Assembly (NCBI GenBank): GCA_023055355.1
Contig: JALJCS010000052.1
Span: 1,815,501 to 1,879,500, forward strand
Reading direction: 5' to 3'
Length of the DNA stretch: 64,000 nt
Origin: Agelaius tricolor
Taxonomy: Eukaryota > Chordata > Aves > Passeriformes > Icteridae
The position numbers and the translations under genes are program-made. The notes beneath the pieces were generated by a model. It was not told where the DNA came from, made no database searches, and was given only the letters and a program-made list of their open reading frames with translations. This document shows positions 24,221 through 36,930 of this stretch, piece by piece; positions within the stretch are counted from its first letter, which is position 1; every line of letters begins with the position of its first letter.

Positions 24221-27200
24221 TCAATGGGGTGCAGGAGAGGCAGTTTTTAGTGGCAGCACAGACACGAGTGCGTGCCCATGGTGTCCCCGCAGCTCCGCGT
24301 TGGTCACCTGGGGATCCTGGAGGGTGGTGGCACGGGGGGATGCTGCGAGAGACACGGGCTGTGGGATCTGAGTGGGGTGACACTGGTGGGTGACATGTCC
24401 CTCTGCGTGTGTCCCCCCCATACTCACCCCCTGCCCTCTTGGTGACCACGACATGGGTGTACAGCACCTCCCGCTCCTCTGGGGGGGCCGGGGGATCCGG
24501 GGGGACCCTGAGGGAATAAAGGGGATGTGGGGGAGGGAATGGAGAGCTGTGGGGCAGGGGTAAAAGGGGACTCATGTTGGGAGCCCTTCACCAACCTTTC
24601 CTCGTGTTTCCTGGCAGCTGCAGAGGAAAGAGGGGAGATGTGACTGTGGGATCACAGGGCCCTGAACCCTCCCAGGATTCCTGAACCCCACGGGACCCTC
24701 AATTTACAACAGAACCCGCAAGCATCCCTGAAGCCTCCCAGAATTCAGGAACATCCCCAGTGTCCCCAGCCAACTCAGCCTCAGGAACCCAAAGCCCAGC
24801 AGGGACAGAGACCTCCTAACTGCCCCAAGGGCCCCTGAGAGAACCCGCAGCATCCCTGCAGGACCCTTCAGCACCTCCCCAAACCCTAAAGCACAGACAA
24901 TGCCGCAGTTTTGGGGCTGTGGGTGCTGCCCAATCATTGTCCAACACTGGGTGCCTCTAAAGCTCCCTGGGACGCCTGTGCCCCCATTGTCACCCACCCA
25001 CATGGTGCCACCGGTGCCAGGCCACAATGACACCCACAAGCAGGAGCAGGAAAAAAAGGGCCCCACTGACCCCTGCGGCCACTGCAAGAAACAGAGGGGG
25101 ACACATCAGGGTCACCCATGACCCCAGGGGTCCCGCACTCCCTGGTGGCCCTGTGTGACCCCACCTTTGTTGCAGTGTCCTCGTGGTGTCACCTCCAGGG
25201 CCAGCTCAGGGCTGAGTGCCCGGAACACGCGGTGCCTGTCCTGTCCCAGCTGGTTGGTGGCCATGCACTGGTAGGTGCCCACATGTCCCACATTGATGTC
25301 CCTGAGCTCCAGGAGGGCACCCTGGGGCACCTCCAGCCTGTTGTGCAGCCAGGTGAAGGTGACAGGGGCTGAGCCCACCTGCACTGAGCAGTGCAGGGTC
25401 ACGGGGTCACCTGCAAGCACCTGGTGTGCCAGGGTACTGGGGGTGATGGTGGCATTGGCCATGGGCAGTGTGCCGACAAAGACAGGGCTGGCACCTGGTG
25501 AAGTGGGATGGGAGTGCCATGGGTGGGCTCATCCCCAGCCAGAGGGTCCCGCTCATCCAGGACAGTGACATTCAGGGGGTCACTCTCGGTCATGCTGTCC
25601 CCGTCACTGACCCGGCACCGGTACTGGCCGCTGTCATTGTCCCCAGTGTGGCACAGCTGCAGGCAGCAGCCGGTGCCCAGCAGTGCCCCCGAGCCCTCTC
25701 AGTGCCAGGAGAAGGACGGGGGACCTGTCCCCATGGCCACCGTGCAGCTCAGCATCAGGTGGTCCCTGAGTGCCACCTGCCCCCCGGGGGGCTGCACTGA
25801 CAGGGACACCCCGGAGGGCAGGACCCCTGCAGGAGGGGAGGATAGCAAGGGACAGTGAGGGACCCAGGGGGGTGGTAGGGGAGGGGCAGGGAGACCCCAG
25901 TGAGGGAGAGGGGGCGCAGAGATTGGTGGGGCTTGGAAAGGAACCCCAAGGGACCCCTGGAGAGGGGGGCGGATGACACCAGGGTGGGTATGGGGACTCA
26001 GGGAGGGAATGATGTGACCTGGGGAATGTGTGGGGACCTCAGAGAGGGGTGGGAGGGATGCTGGGAGGGGTGAGGGGGCTCAGAGAGGGATGGGGAGACA
26101 CAAGCCAGGAATGGTGGGACCTGGGGAGGGACCCGGGGCAGGGATGGCAGGACACGGAAAATGTGTAGGGGTGGGATGGGGGCATCCCTCTAGGGGTGGG
26201 GGACCCTGAGAGGGACATGAGAAGGGAGCAGGGGAGCAAGGGTAGGATCTGGGAAAGGTTGGGACCACAGGGCAGGTGTCTGGAAGGACTGGGCATCCCC
26301 TGAAGGCCTGGGAGAGCTGAGGAGGCTGTGGGGGCTCCCCATGCCCTTCCCCGTGCCATCATTGAGCCCGCCTAGGCTCTGGGAAGGAGAGGGGAGGGGA
26401 ATTTGTGAGCCTGAATCCCTGGGGAGGGGCTGTGGGGGTGTCAGGGTGGCAGCTGTGGGGTGCTCACCGTGCCCTGTCACTGTCACCGGTACTGAATTTC
26501 ATGACCTCCCTGACCACCAGGATTTCACCCAGCCCCTGCAGCTGTAGCGACTGCTGTGGTGCAGCTGCAGAGGGGACAGGGACAGCTCGGTGCCATCATG
26601 GAGCCCGCCCGGACGCTTCTCCTCACGGTAGAAGGACACCGAGGTGACCGTGCAGTTCCACCAGCCCTGGCAGCTCAGTGTCACCGTGTCCCCCTCCAGC
26701 AGCGCCTGTGCCGGCACCTGCAGCACCAGCGAGCCTGGGGGACAGAGGGGTCCTGCTACACCCGATGGCACCAGGACCTCATCTGGGTTACACCCAATGC
26801 ACCAGGGGTCCCCAGTTCCCACATGGTTTCCCCAACACTAGGATAATCTGGGATGTCCCCATAGCAGGGGAAAGGCTCCGGTTACACCAGGAGGTAACCC
26901 AGGGAGTGGAGCCCACCGAGAGCCCTCGGGGTCCCCTGGGTGCCAGGCTGGGGACACCCAAACCCCTCTCAATGTCTGAGACACTCACAGGGGGACTGAG
27001 ACTGATGCCAGGTCTGTCACACGTGTAGGTGCCACTCTTGGTGACAGTGAGGTGTTCAGGTCCCTCCTGCCCGCAGTGCTGCCCATCCTTGTACCAGGTG
27101 GTGACACCGGCAGTCCCCGAGCCCTGGCAGGTCAGGGTCACCCGGTCCCACAGCACCGCCGGCCTCCAGGGGGGCTCCACCAGGAGCTGGGTGGTCTGGG

Positions 27201-27837
27201 CACCTGTGGGTGACAGGGGACACCAGCCTGCCAGGGCCAGCGTGGGGCTGGGGACAGCGGGGTGGGGCCACGGTATCCCCCGAGGACTCACCAGCGAGGC
27301 TGAGGGTCTGGGCTGGAAGGGAGAAGGGACAGGGCTGGGTGAGGGTCATGTGGACAATGTGGACACCCCATGTTTGCACACGTCAGTTCCACCAGCCCTA
27401 CAGCACCTGTCCCCACAGCCATAATCCATGGCCCTGTGCCCATCATCCCATTCCATTGGCACCTGTTCTCCCAGCCCATCCCCATGCATCATGGCCCTTG
27501 TCCCTGTCCCTGCATCCCTGTTCCCCTGTCCCTGTCCCCACAGCTACCCAAGCCCCAAGGCTCCTTCTGCCACATCCTTGTTCCCACATCTCTATCCCCC
27601 TGTTCCTGTCCCCACATCCCAGTTCCCCCGTTCCTGTCCCCAAAGCCACCCCACAACTCTGGTCACACTGGGCTCTATGCCCTGCTCTGGCTCTGGTGGC
27701 ATTGGGGACCCCAGGGGATCCCGCAGCCCCCCTGTGCCCCCTCCCCTCCCCATCCCTGGGGTGTCAGGCCCATGCCCGGGGCACTCACCCCACAGGAGCA
27801 GCGCCACCTTCCCGGCCATCCCGGTGTCCCCAGCCAT
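24221..27837 (-). pseudogene. FCRL unit U5, multiply disabled
   Basis: Exons, 5' to 3' on -: signal 27837-27789, mini-exon 27312-27292, D1 27203-26973, D2 26734-26468, D4 25826-25557, D5 25467-25165, TM 25081-24998, tail 24617-24596, 24507-24428 and 24342-24221. D3 is lost apart from its acceptor region. Lesions: D1 donor TT for GT; TGA in D2 (26501-26499); TGA in D4 after the SWH motif, as in U6; D4 donor AT for GT; D5 acceptor AC for AG. The first tail motif VLYTHV is intact and the second reads VTNAEL. The IYGNV end and normal stop are deleted, so translation would run into old 3' UTR to 24221. Ignoring these lesions the exon lengths still sum to a multiple of three. Confidence 0.8.
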
Positions 27838-29590
27838 GTGCACTGGCTGTCACTCGCTGCTGTGGCCACCGCTCCCCTGGCTGGCGGCTCTTGGGATGAA
27901 GGGGAAGGAAGCGAGGTCACATCTGTCCCCATGCGTAGGTGGCCCTTGGTGGGGGCAGGGTGGGGACGCTGTGGGACATGGGGGGGATGGTGGGACAAGG
28001 TGGGGACATGGTGTTGCCAGAATCTGGGGTCTAAGGCTGTGTAGGGAGCCAGGGATGGGTGTCCAGGGGAATGGGGTGCCAGGGAAATGGGCGTCCCAAG
28101 GGTTGGGTGGACTCAGACATGATTATGAGGGTCCCAGAACAACGTGGCCTCCAGCGATTTGTGATCATGGGATGGGGGCCATGGCATGGGGGTGCCAGGG
28201 GAAAGGGGGTCCCTGTGAGAATGGGGGCCCTGGGGAAATCAATGTCCCCAAGGGAAGGGGTGTCCCAGGGACTGGAATTACTGGGATGCGGTTCCTTGGG
28301 GTTGGAGATCCTGGGGAAGTGCAGTCCACGGATGGGGGTCTCAGGGAAGGGGGGACAGAAGGAAATTGGGTCCCAAGGTTGGGGTCCCAGGGGAATGGGG
28401 GTGCCAGGGATGGGCAGTGGCTAAGGGGGTCCTGGGGGTCACAGCTCCTTCCCTGGATGCCTCAGATTTTGGAGTGACCCAGGGCACTGCAAAATCACCC
28501 CTGGGGTGCTCATTTCCTGGTCAGGCATTGCATGGGGGTCCTGGGTAGCTCAGCCTCTGGGTCCACCCCTGCCCCTGACATTTCCTGTCTTTATTTCTCT
28601 TTTTTGCTTATTCTCCTTACTTTTTGCCATGTCCCCTCACCCCCGGTTCCTGGCTCAGCAATCCTGGGAAGCACCTGAGCAGTGAATGGGTTGGGGGGAC
28701 CCAGGGGATGGGAAAATGGGGAGAAGGAGGTGCAGGGAATGGTGGGGAGGCTGTGGGGGATGGAGGTGTTGGGCTGTGCCCCCTCAACACTTTCACTTTC
28801 TTTTTCCTGGACAAGAAGGAAGAGGCCGTTTGTGCTGAGAGTCAGATGGGAAAGGGGTGGTTCTTTCCTGGGGTGGCACATCCAGAGGCTCCTGTCCAGG
28901 GGGATCCTGTCCCAGGGGGTGACACATCCTGGCATGGGAGGTCCTGCCCAAGGTATGGCAGTTCCAGAAATGTCCCTGCACATTCCTGGCCGGGTGCCTG
29001 TCCCAGGGGTGGCACATCCTGGGGACCCCTGTCAATGCAAGGCTGGGGCCCAGCCATGGCCCAGCCCCCCTGCACAGGGATGGCCATTGCCCAGCCCTGC
29101 TCTGCCCAGCCCCAGGTGACAGCCAGCACTTGAGGGTCCCCCCTGTCCCCTTGGCTTTGATTCTGGCAGCTTTAGAGCTGCTGCAGAGGTGAGAATTCTG
29201 TGGGGGGAAAAGGCCCTGCCTGTGGTTTGCTCAGCGCTGCAAGAAGCACAAACCCAATGGGAGCCCAAGCAGTGGCTCTGTGAGGGCCTTTGATGGTTTT
29301 CAGAGCAGGGCTGGCTGGAAACTGCCCCTGCAGGGGCAGCTGTGAGGGAACCAGTCCGGAAATGCAGCAACTGATTATTTGTTCCTGCCCCAAGGGACTG
29401 AGAAAACCACAAAACAACTGCAAATCCCACACCAATCTGCTCAACAAGCTGACCTGGACCCTCCTTCTGGAAGAAAACCTCCTGCCCTTTGGAACTTCCC
29501 AGAAAGAATATTTGGGTTCTGGATGTGCACACCTGAAGAGAGGGAAAAGTGTGGAAATATTGAGCAGGGGCTGCACACGAGGGGCTGGGG
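27838..29590 (-). other. Upstream region of U5
   Basis: Minus-strand copy of the unit upstream region with an ISRE-like site at 28800-28790. Together with 29591-31614 it forms one arm of an inverted repeat whose partner is 49213-52340. Confidence 0.55.
28790..28800 (-). promoter_or_regulatory. ISRE/IRF-like element upstream of U5
   Basis: GAAAGTGAAAG on the - strand, 963 bp upstream of the U5 start codon, in the same context as the copies before U3, U7 and U9. Confidence 0.4.
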
Positions 29591-30240
29591 AACAGGGGTG
29601 TCACAGCAGGAGCAGGGAGTGCCCAGGCAGGGGAATTCAGGGCAGGCTGGAGTGGATTTACCAGGGAATCAGACCCTGAGGCACACAGGGGCATTTCCAC
29701 AGATTCCTGTGCACTGTCCAAAGCATGGACAGAACTTCTCCCCTTCCTCCATGGGAAGTCAAACAAGTTTGAATTTGGGAACGAGCAAAATGGGAAGAGT
29801 TCCTTAATATGGCCCAAGAAAGGGCTTCCTTAGGTGCTGGGTTGCTGCCCAGCAGGCAGGGAACAATCCCATGGAGCTGTTGGACACTCAAGGAGATTCC
29901 ACCCTCTGTGTTATCCACAAGCAAACACTGCTGTGGGATGCAGCAGGAGGCTGCTAAAGGGACCCAAAAAGTCTCATTTCACTGTGATTTGTTTGTGGTT
30001 TTATTGTGGTTTTATTTCCACTTATTTGTGTTTTTATTGTGTTTTGATTTTCTCTTGTTGAGAAAGCAATGATTAAAAGGATTCTATAAACCAGAGCATT
30101 TTATACCTTGTCAGTTTGATTTTTGAGGAGTTTGTTTTTTGTTGGGAAAATAATGGTATAGGAAAAGATTTATGCCTTTTTTCTATGGATGTATAATTTT
30201 GTCACAGTCAATTGGGCATCAAGTGTTTCCTGAGATTGCT
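29591..30240. other. Core between divergent units U5 and U6
   Basis: A non-coding stretch containing an AT-rich part (about 29950-30230, rich in TTTTATT and GTTTT runs). Its reverse complement recurs at about 49930-50450. No gene, and no clear element ends, were seen. Confidence 0.45.
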
Positions 30241-31614
30241 AAGACAGGAAATTTGGGTGACAGGAAAAAGCCCAGGGGTGTGTGGGGTAGAGACCCAGAG
30301 CCTCCCAGGACAAGCCTGGAGCGCCCCAGGGTGGGGTCTGTGCTGGGCTCTGAGTCATCTCAAAATCTGAGACCAAAATATGACCCCAAAATTGTCCAAA
30401 GCAATTGGGCATTGGGGAATTCAACCAGCTTGATCCTGGGATTTACCATCATCAGGGCAAGGTCATAAAAGATGCCTCCTTAAGTTTGGGCACCCCAGAG
30501 GTCACAGGGCCCCACTGGGGACAGCGGGAATGCTGAAGGCCCAGCCAGGACAGAGGACCCCAGGATGTGCCACCTCTGGGAAAGGAATCCCCAAGGATGC
30601 GGCACCCCCAGAACGAGGAGGAGCTCCCAGGGACAAGAGGCTGGGACAAGACCCGGGTGTCAGCACAGCAGAGCTGCCCTTTTCCCTAAAGGCTGAACCC
30701 CTCCGGATGTGCCCCCTGGACAGAATTCATGTCCTTGCCTCAGCACAAACCGCTGCAGGAAAGAGAAAGAGTTGGGGGGTCACAGACAGGGAGCCCCATC
30801 CGCCACAGCCCTGAAACCACTGCCTGCACCCCCCAACCCCTTTTTTCCCTTCCTGGGATTCTCCCAGCTGTTCCCTGGGATGGTTCAACCAGGAAATGTG
30901 GGGAGACAGGAAGAAGCCCAGGGCTGTGTGGGGCAGGGACACAGAACCTCCCAGGAGAGCCATGGGGTGCCCAAGGGTGGGGAATGTGCTGGGCTCTGAG
31001 TCACCCCAAAATCTGAGGCACCCCATGAAGGAGCTGTGACCCCCGTGCCCACCCAGCCACTGCCCATCCCTGGCACTCCCATTCCCCTGTGGACCCAACC
31101 ATAGGACCCCCATTGCCTTGGTCTCTCCTCCCTGGGGACCCCCATCCCAGGATTGACATTGCCCAGTACCACCAGTGCCTTGATCCCATCCCATGGGCTG
31201 CTTCTTCCCCCAGAACCCCTATTCCCAAGGGTCCCCTTTTTCCCCCTGCACCCCCAGCCCTGGCACCCACTTGCCATGACCCCAAATCCCTGGGGACCAT
31301 GTTCCCACAGCACCCCCATCCCTGAATCCCCCCAGGCATGGAAACCCCAATTGCAGTGGACCCCAATTCTGCTGGACACCCATCCTTGGTTCCCCCCATC
31401 CTCTGAGCCCCCCACTCCTGGCAACAGCATCCCCCACCATGTCCCCATCCTGTCCCCACCCTGCCCACAGCCTGTCCCCTGCTTGTGGCCACCCTGCCCC
31501 CACCAAGGGCCACCTACGCATGGGGACGGACGTGACCTCTCTTCCTTCCCCTTCATCCCAAGAGCCGCCAGCCAGAGGAGCAGTGGCCACAGCAGCGAGT
31601 GACAGCCAGTGCAC
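30241..31614 (+). other. Upstream region of U6
   Basis: Plus-strand unit upstream sequence ending in the 5' UTR. It lacks the CTCF module. An ISRE-like variant lies at 30759-30769. Confidence 0.5.
30759..30769 (+). promoter_or_regulatory. ISRE/IRF-like element upstream of U6
   Basis: GAAAGAGAAAG still fits GAAANNGAAA and lies 856 bp before ATG 31615, at the homologous place to the other units. Confidence 0.35.
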
Positions 31615-34600
31615 ATGGCTGGGGACACCGGGATGGCCGGCAAGGTGGCGCTGCTCCTGTGGGGTGAGTGCCCCGGGCACGAGCCTGACACCCCAGGGAT
31701 GGGGAGGGGAGGGGGCACAGGGGAGCTGTGGGGTCCCCTGAGGTCCCCAATGCCAGCAGTGCTAGTCCATGTTAACCACAGTGGACCTTGGTGGGACTGG
31801 GGATGTAGGGTGGCTTTGGAGATAGGAATAGGGGCGCAGGAATTTGGGGATGGGGATGTGGGGACAGGAATGTGAGGACTGGCACTTTGGGCTCATGTAA
31901 CTCTGGGGATAAGGACAAGGGAACTGGGATGCAGGGACAGAAAGCGACAAGAACGGTGAGGATGTGGCCATGGGGATGGGATCATGGGGATGGGATCATG
32001 AGCTGGTGGGGGTGACCTGGGCCAGCATGGGCTGTGTCCGTGGTGTCCTCGTGCCCGGGGTATCCACAGTGTCCCCATGTTCTGCCTCAGCCCAGGGTGG
32101 CCTCAGTGTCCCTGTTCCCAAGGTGTTTGTGTCACAGGGATGTCGTGCACGGGTGGCTGTGACACAGACATGTCCCCCTACCTCTCCAAATATTTTTGAG
32201 ACCACCCACACACACTTTCCCACAAGAAATGCTGTCCCAACAGGGACAGTTTTTGGGGACAGCCACCACACCCTGTACCCTGGTGCCTCCTTCCCTGCAG
32301 TGCCACCCCCACCCAGCCCTGTCCCTTCTTCCTTGCAGCCCAGACCCTCAGCCTCGCTGGTGAGTCCTCAAGGGATGTCATGGCCCCACCCCACTGTCCC
32401 CAGCCCCACGCTGGCCCTGGCAGGCTGGTGTCCCCTGTCACCCACAGGTGCCCAGACCACCCAGCTCCTGGTGGAGCCCCCCTGGAGGCCGGCGGTGCTG
32501 TGGGACCGGGTGACACTGACCTGCCAGGGCTTGGGGACCACCGGTGCCACCACCTGGTACAAGGACGGGCAGCGCTGGGGGCAGCAGGGACCTGAACACC
32601 TCACTGTCACCAGGAGTGGCACCTACACATGTGACAGACCCGGCACCAAGCGCAGCCCCCCCGTGACTGTCTTAGATGGTGAGGGTGGATCTTTAATGAT
32701 CAGTGTGGCCCCTGAGAGGTCAGGGTGGGCTCCACTCTATGGGTGGCCTTACACCCCTCATGTGGCGAGAGCCTGTGCCCTGAACACAGGGATATCCCAG
32801 TGCAGCCCAGTGCACTCCAGAGCTCACAGATGTCCCTGGTGCTATGGGCAGGGACCTCATCAGTGAGATGAGGCCACCTCAGAATGGCCTCATCAGAGAG
32901 ATGTGACCCTTCTGTCCCACAGACCCACTGGTGCTGCAGGTGCCAGCGCGGGCACTGCTGGAGGGGGACACAGTGACACTGCGCTGCCGGGGCCGGCAGG
33001 AAATCCATCTCAGCAGGGTGCGATTTTACCGGGATGAGAAGGATCTTGGGGGGTCCCTCAGGGGAACCGAGATGTCCCTGCCCCCCCTGCAGCTGCACCA
33101 CAGCGGCCGCTACCGATGTGAGGGCTTGGTGGGGTCTTGGCAGTCCCGGTCAGCAGCAGTGCCAGTGACAGTGCATGGTGAGCAACCCCATGGCTGGAAC
33201 TCCAATATCTTGACAACCCCAAAGCCACTTCCCAGCAGATTCAGAGTCACAGTCCTCACCTCCCCTCTCCTTCCCAGAGCTCTTCTCAGTGCCGGTGCTG
33301 GAGGGTCCCCCCACACCCACCGAGGGGTCCCCTCTGACACTCAGCTGCCTCAGCACCCCCAGCCCCCTGCGGCCCCAAGCCCCCCTCCTGCACGTGTTCT
33401 ACTGGGACGGGCAGGTGGTGGGGGGCCCGCAGGGGTCCCCGCAGCTGCTGGTGCCCACCGTGGGGATCTCCCACTCGGGGAATTATGGCTGTGAGGTGCA
33501 CTCCCAGGGTGGGGCTGTGCGGAAGAGCAGCGCCTGGCTCAGCGTCACGGTGCGCAGTGAGTGCGGGGATGGGCACGGGGAGCCCCCACAGCCTCCTTGG
33601 GTCCCCCACACTGCCTGGCATCGCCCAGCCCTCCCTGATGCCTGCTCTTGGGTACCCGACCTTTCCCGGATCCCTCCCTGGCTCCCACCATCCTTTCTTG
33701 GGTCCCTCCCTGGGACCCCCACCAGCCCCTACATGGGTACCCCCATCCTTCCCTGGCACCGTTTCCGTGTCCTGCCATTGCTGCCCCGGTCCCGCCCCAG
33801 GTCCCCCCATTCCTGGCTTGTGTTTCCCTCCATCCCACATTGGGTCCCCTCACACCTCCCTGGCTCCCATCACCCTTCTCTGAGTTCTCCACACATTCCC
33901 CAGATCACACCATCCCCTCCCTGAGTCCCCGTACCTGCCATGCTGTTGCCCACATCCCTCTCCAGGTGTTCCCTCCCTGACCCCCCAGCATCCCTCAGGG
34001 TTCCTTTTGAAGCTCTCCCCCCCCCCCCCCCCCCCGCCATCTCTGCGCCCGCTTTCCATCACTGGAGTTCCCCTGCCCCTCCCTGAACCCCCTGGGTCCC
34101 TCACTGTCCCCTGGTGTCCCCCTCTCCTGCAGGGGTCCCGCCCTCGGGGGTGTCCCTGTCAGCGCAGCCCCCTGGGGCACAGGTGGCACTCGGGGACAGC
34201 CTAGTGCTGAACTGCTCAGTGACCATGGGGACAGGTGCCCTGTCCTTCTCCTGGCACTGAGAGGGCTCCGGGGCACTGCCTGGCACCAGCCCCCACCTGG
34301 AGCTGCGCCACGTTGGGGACAATGACAGCGGCCAGTACCGGTGCCGGGTCAGCGACGGGGACAACGTGGCCGAGAGTGACCCCCTGAATGTCACCGTCCT
34401 GGGTGAGCGGGACCCTCGGGCTGGGGATGAGCCCACCCAGAGCACTCCCATCCCACCCTTCCAGGTGTCAGCCCTGTCTGTGTCCCCACAGTGCCCGTGG
34501 CCAATGCCACCATCACCCCCAGTCCCCTGTCACACCAGGTGCATGCAGGTGACCCCGTGATCCTGCACTGCTCAGTGCAGGTGGGGTCCCCCCCTGTCAC

Positions 34601-35879
34601 CTTCATCTGGCTGCACAACAGGCAGGAGGTGGCCCAAGGTCCCCTCCTGGAGCTCAGGGACATTGATGTGGGACATTCGGGCACCTACCAGTGCATGGCC
34701 ACCAACCAGCTGGGACAGGACGGGCACCGCGTGTTCCGGGCACTCAGCCCAGAGCTGGCCCTGGAGGTGACACCTGGCTCACCCTGGGTCACAGGTGGGG
34801 TCACATAGGGTCACCAGGATGTTCATGACCCCCGTGATGTGTGATGTGTGACCCCAATGTGTCCCCTCTGTCCCCAGCAGTGGCTGTGAATGTCTGCAGG
34901 GCCCTCCTGTTCCTGCTCCTGCTCCTGGCTGTCATCGGGGGCTGTCACTGGTGGCACCACCGGGGTGGGTGACAATGGGGGGGATGGGGGGTCCTGGAGT
35001 GAGGGGGAGCCCCCAGAGCTGAGGCAGAGATTGGCAGCACCCAGGGCCCCTGTGCTGGGGGACACTGAGCCTGCAGTGACCTCAGCTGGGGGTCCTGAGT
35101 GATTTGGGGGGAATTTGGAGGGTCTTGCTTGGGCTCCAGGGCCTTCCCTGGGTGGGCTTTTAGGAACATTGGTGTGGCACTGGGAGCTTGTGGAGCATTT
35201 GTGGAGGTCCTGGAGGGATGTGCAGGGATGTTGGGGGATCTTTCTGGTGTCCTATGGGAGTTTGGGGATGCCCATCCCTGCCAGGCTTGGGGTTCTGGGG
35301 GCTCAGAGGGTTGGAGGACTGGAGGCACTGCAGTGATGCAGAAATTCCGGGGGGTTCAGTGGTGCTCAGAGTCTCCGGAGGGAGTCAGGGATCCATCAGG
35401 AATTGGGGCTGCAGTGGGGATTTGGGGGGTCCCATGGGTGGTTGGAGCTGCAAGGTCCCAGGAAAGTTCAGGGGTCCCAGTGTCCCCACCGTCACCCCCT
35501 CCTCTTTCGCTTGCAGCTGCCAGGAAGCTCCAGGACAGGTGAGTGGGGGGCTCAGGCTGGGACTCCCCTTTCCCCCTCCCCAGACACCATCCAGACCCCC
35601 TCTTATCCCCACAGGATGCCCCCGTGGAGGAGGGGGCTGTGCTCAACACCCACATCAGGGGCACCAAGTGGGCAGAGGGTGAGTACAGGGGGGGACAGGG
35701 ACACGTCACCCACAGGTGTCACCCCCCCAACCACATCCCCACAACCGGTGTCTCTCTCAGGGCCCCCACGGGTGTCCCCCAGCCCTGCCCCACCTCAGGA
35801 TCCACAAGTGACCAACACGGAGCTGTCGGGACCCCACGAGGGACAGTGGGACCCCTGTGACTACGATGATGTGCTGTGA
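31615..35879 (+). CDS. FCRL unit U6, Fc receptor-like membrane protein (most intact; D4 has a stop)
   Basis: Exons: signal 31615-31663, mini-exon 32339-32359, D1 32448-32678, D2 32923-33177, D3 33278-33556, D4 34133-34402, D5 34492-34794, TM 34881-34968, tail 35517-35538, 35615-35678 and 35761-35879. All splice sites look normal. D4 has TGA at 34258-34260. Because every Ig exon is phase 1 to 1, skipping D4 leaves an open product of about 476 residues: signal peptide, D1, D2, D3, D5, TM and tail. That frame needs the TM exon to end at the GTGACA donor (88 bp); the GTGGGT donor used by most units (84 bp) would shift it. The tail has no classical ITIM: the sites read AVLNTH, VTNTEL and CDYDDVL. 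Ligand unknown; an Ig- or MHC-related ligand is typical of the family. No CTCF module follows; a retroviral LTR starts 155 bp after the stop. Confidence 0.7.
34017..34035 (+). repeat. C19 homopolymer in U6 intron
   Basis: A run of 19 cytosines lies about 100 bp before the D4 acceptor. It has no coding role but is a likely place for assembly or sequencing error. Confidence 0.85.
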
Positions 35880-36033
35880 CACTGGGGGCACTGGGGGCAT
35901 CGATTCCCCTCAGGGGTCTCTTCTTCCTCTTCACAGCACCCCACAGGGCTCCTCATTCCCCCTCCCAGAGCCAGGGGGGCACACAATGTTTTTCCCTCTT
36001 ACTGTACACAAAATGACACATTTGATTAAACTG

Positions 36034-36332
36034 TGTGAGACGCAAGGCTCACTCTTTAAAATTTGTAAATGTTTAATAAGGGATAAAAGGGACAGTAAAC
36101 AGTGGGCTGGGTGCTTGGCAACTGCCAGAGGCCTACAGTTAACTACAACAATTCTCCTTACATACCTTTTCATTGTATTGGATAAATACATACTCAGGAG
36201 GGTTATACATATTTAAACACTCTTTCCAGTTTACATGTTCTGGGAATTCTTTTCCTTAGTTTGACCCTTGATTAATTTTCATAAAGTACACACCATACTG
36301 TAGATTAAATTTAAATATTTTCTATTCTCACA
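36034..36332 (-). mobile_element. Retroviral LTR-3, minus strand
   Basis: The segment has perfect 7-bp inverted ends (TGTGAGA and TCTCACA). On - it carries ATTAAA-type sequence near its 3' end. Just outside its 5' end on - lies a G-rich run like a polypurine tract, which suggests a 3' LTR with some internal sequence to its right. It interrupts the U6 3' flank after AAACTG; the U1 flank (about 3964) is uninterrupted at the same point. Confidence 0.55.
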
Positions 36333-36930
36333 AGTCCCCCCTGTTCTGTGGTTTGACAGTTCTTGATAAATGAAGGGTCAGTGGTAAATTCCTCTTTGCA
36401 TTCTCTTTTTTGATGTTTATTTACTCACTACTTTTCAATGTGTTCTTCTCATACAGATAAGATAATCCACTAGTACATTAAATTAACATTAGTTATTTCA
36501 CAAAATTATCTGAGTTATTCTCACCATTGTCAGTTACACAAAGAAAGGTATTAGCTACTTCTGCAACAGTTAATGTTGTAAAACACAGCCCATTGTCTTT
36601 ACCTTGATACTTTGTGAGTGCCTAAACTAGAATATATTTATTACACTATAAATATATATTTTACACAGGGATTAGGGTAAAAGGCTGACAAAAATTGTAG
36701 TGTATCAAAAGCAGTTAAAAAGTGATTACAAACTGTATTATACCAAAATAATTTGGAAAAACCAATATAATAGTGAAAACCAATGACTACATAGTTATTC
36801 ATAACAGGGAGAAGGTGTATGGAAGGGTTTATTTGATTTCTCCTTATCCTGTTCTGATTTTGTCAGCAATAAATTCAATTCATATCTCTAATTCCGAGGC
36901 AGTTTTGCCCATGACAGGATTTGATGAGTG
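36333..36930 (-). mobile_element. AT-rich probable internal retroviral remnant
   Basis: Strongly AT-rich compared with its surroundings and directly adjoining the presumed polypurine tract of LTR-3. No gag, pol or env frame is visible. It could instead be another old repeat. Confidence 0.35.

Noticed and set aside
29950..30230. AT-rich core as a possible replication origin or new element
   Set aside because: No inverted ends, no genes and no specific motif; it is only an AT-rich part of the duplicated intergenic region.
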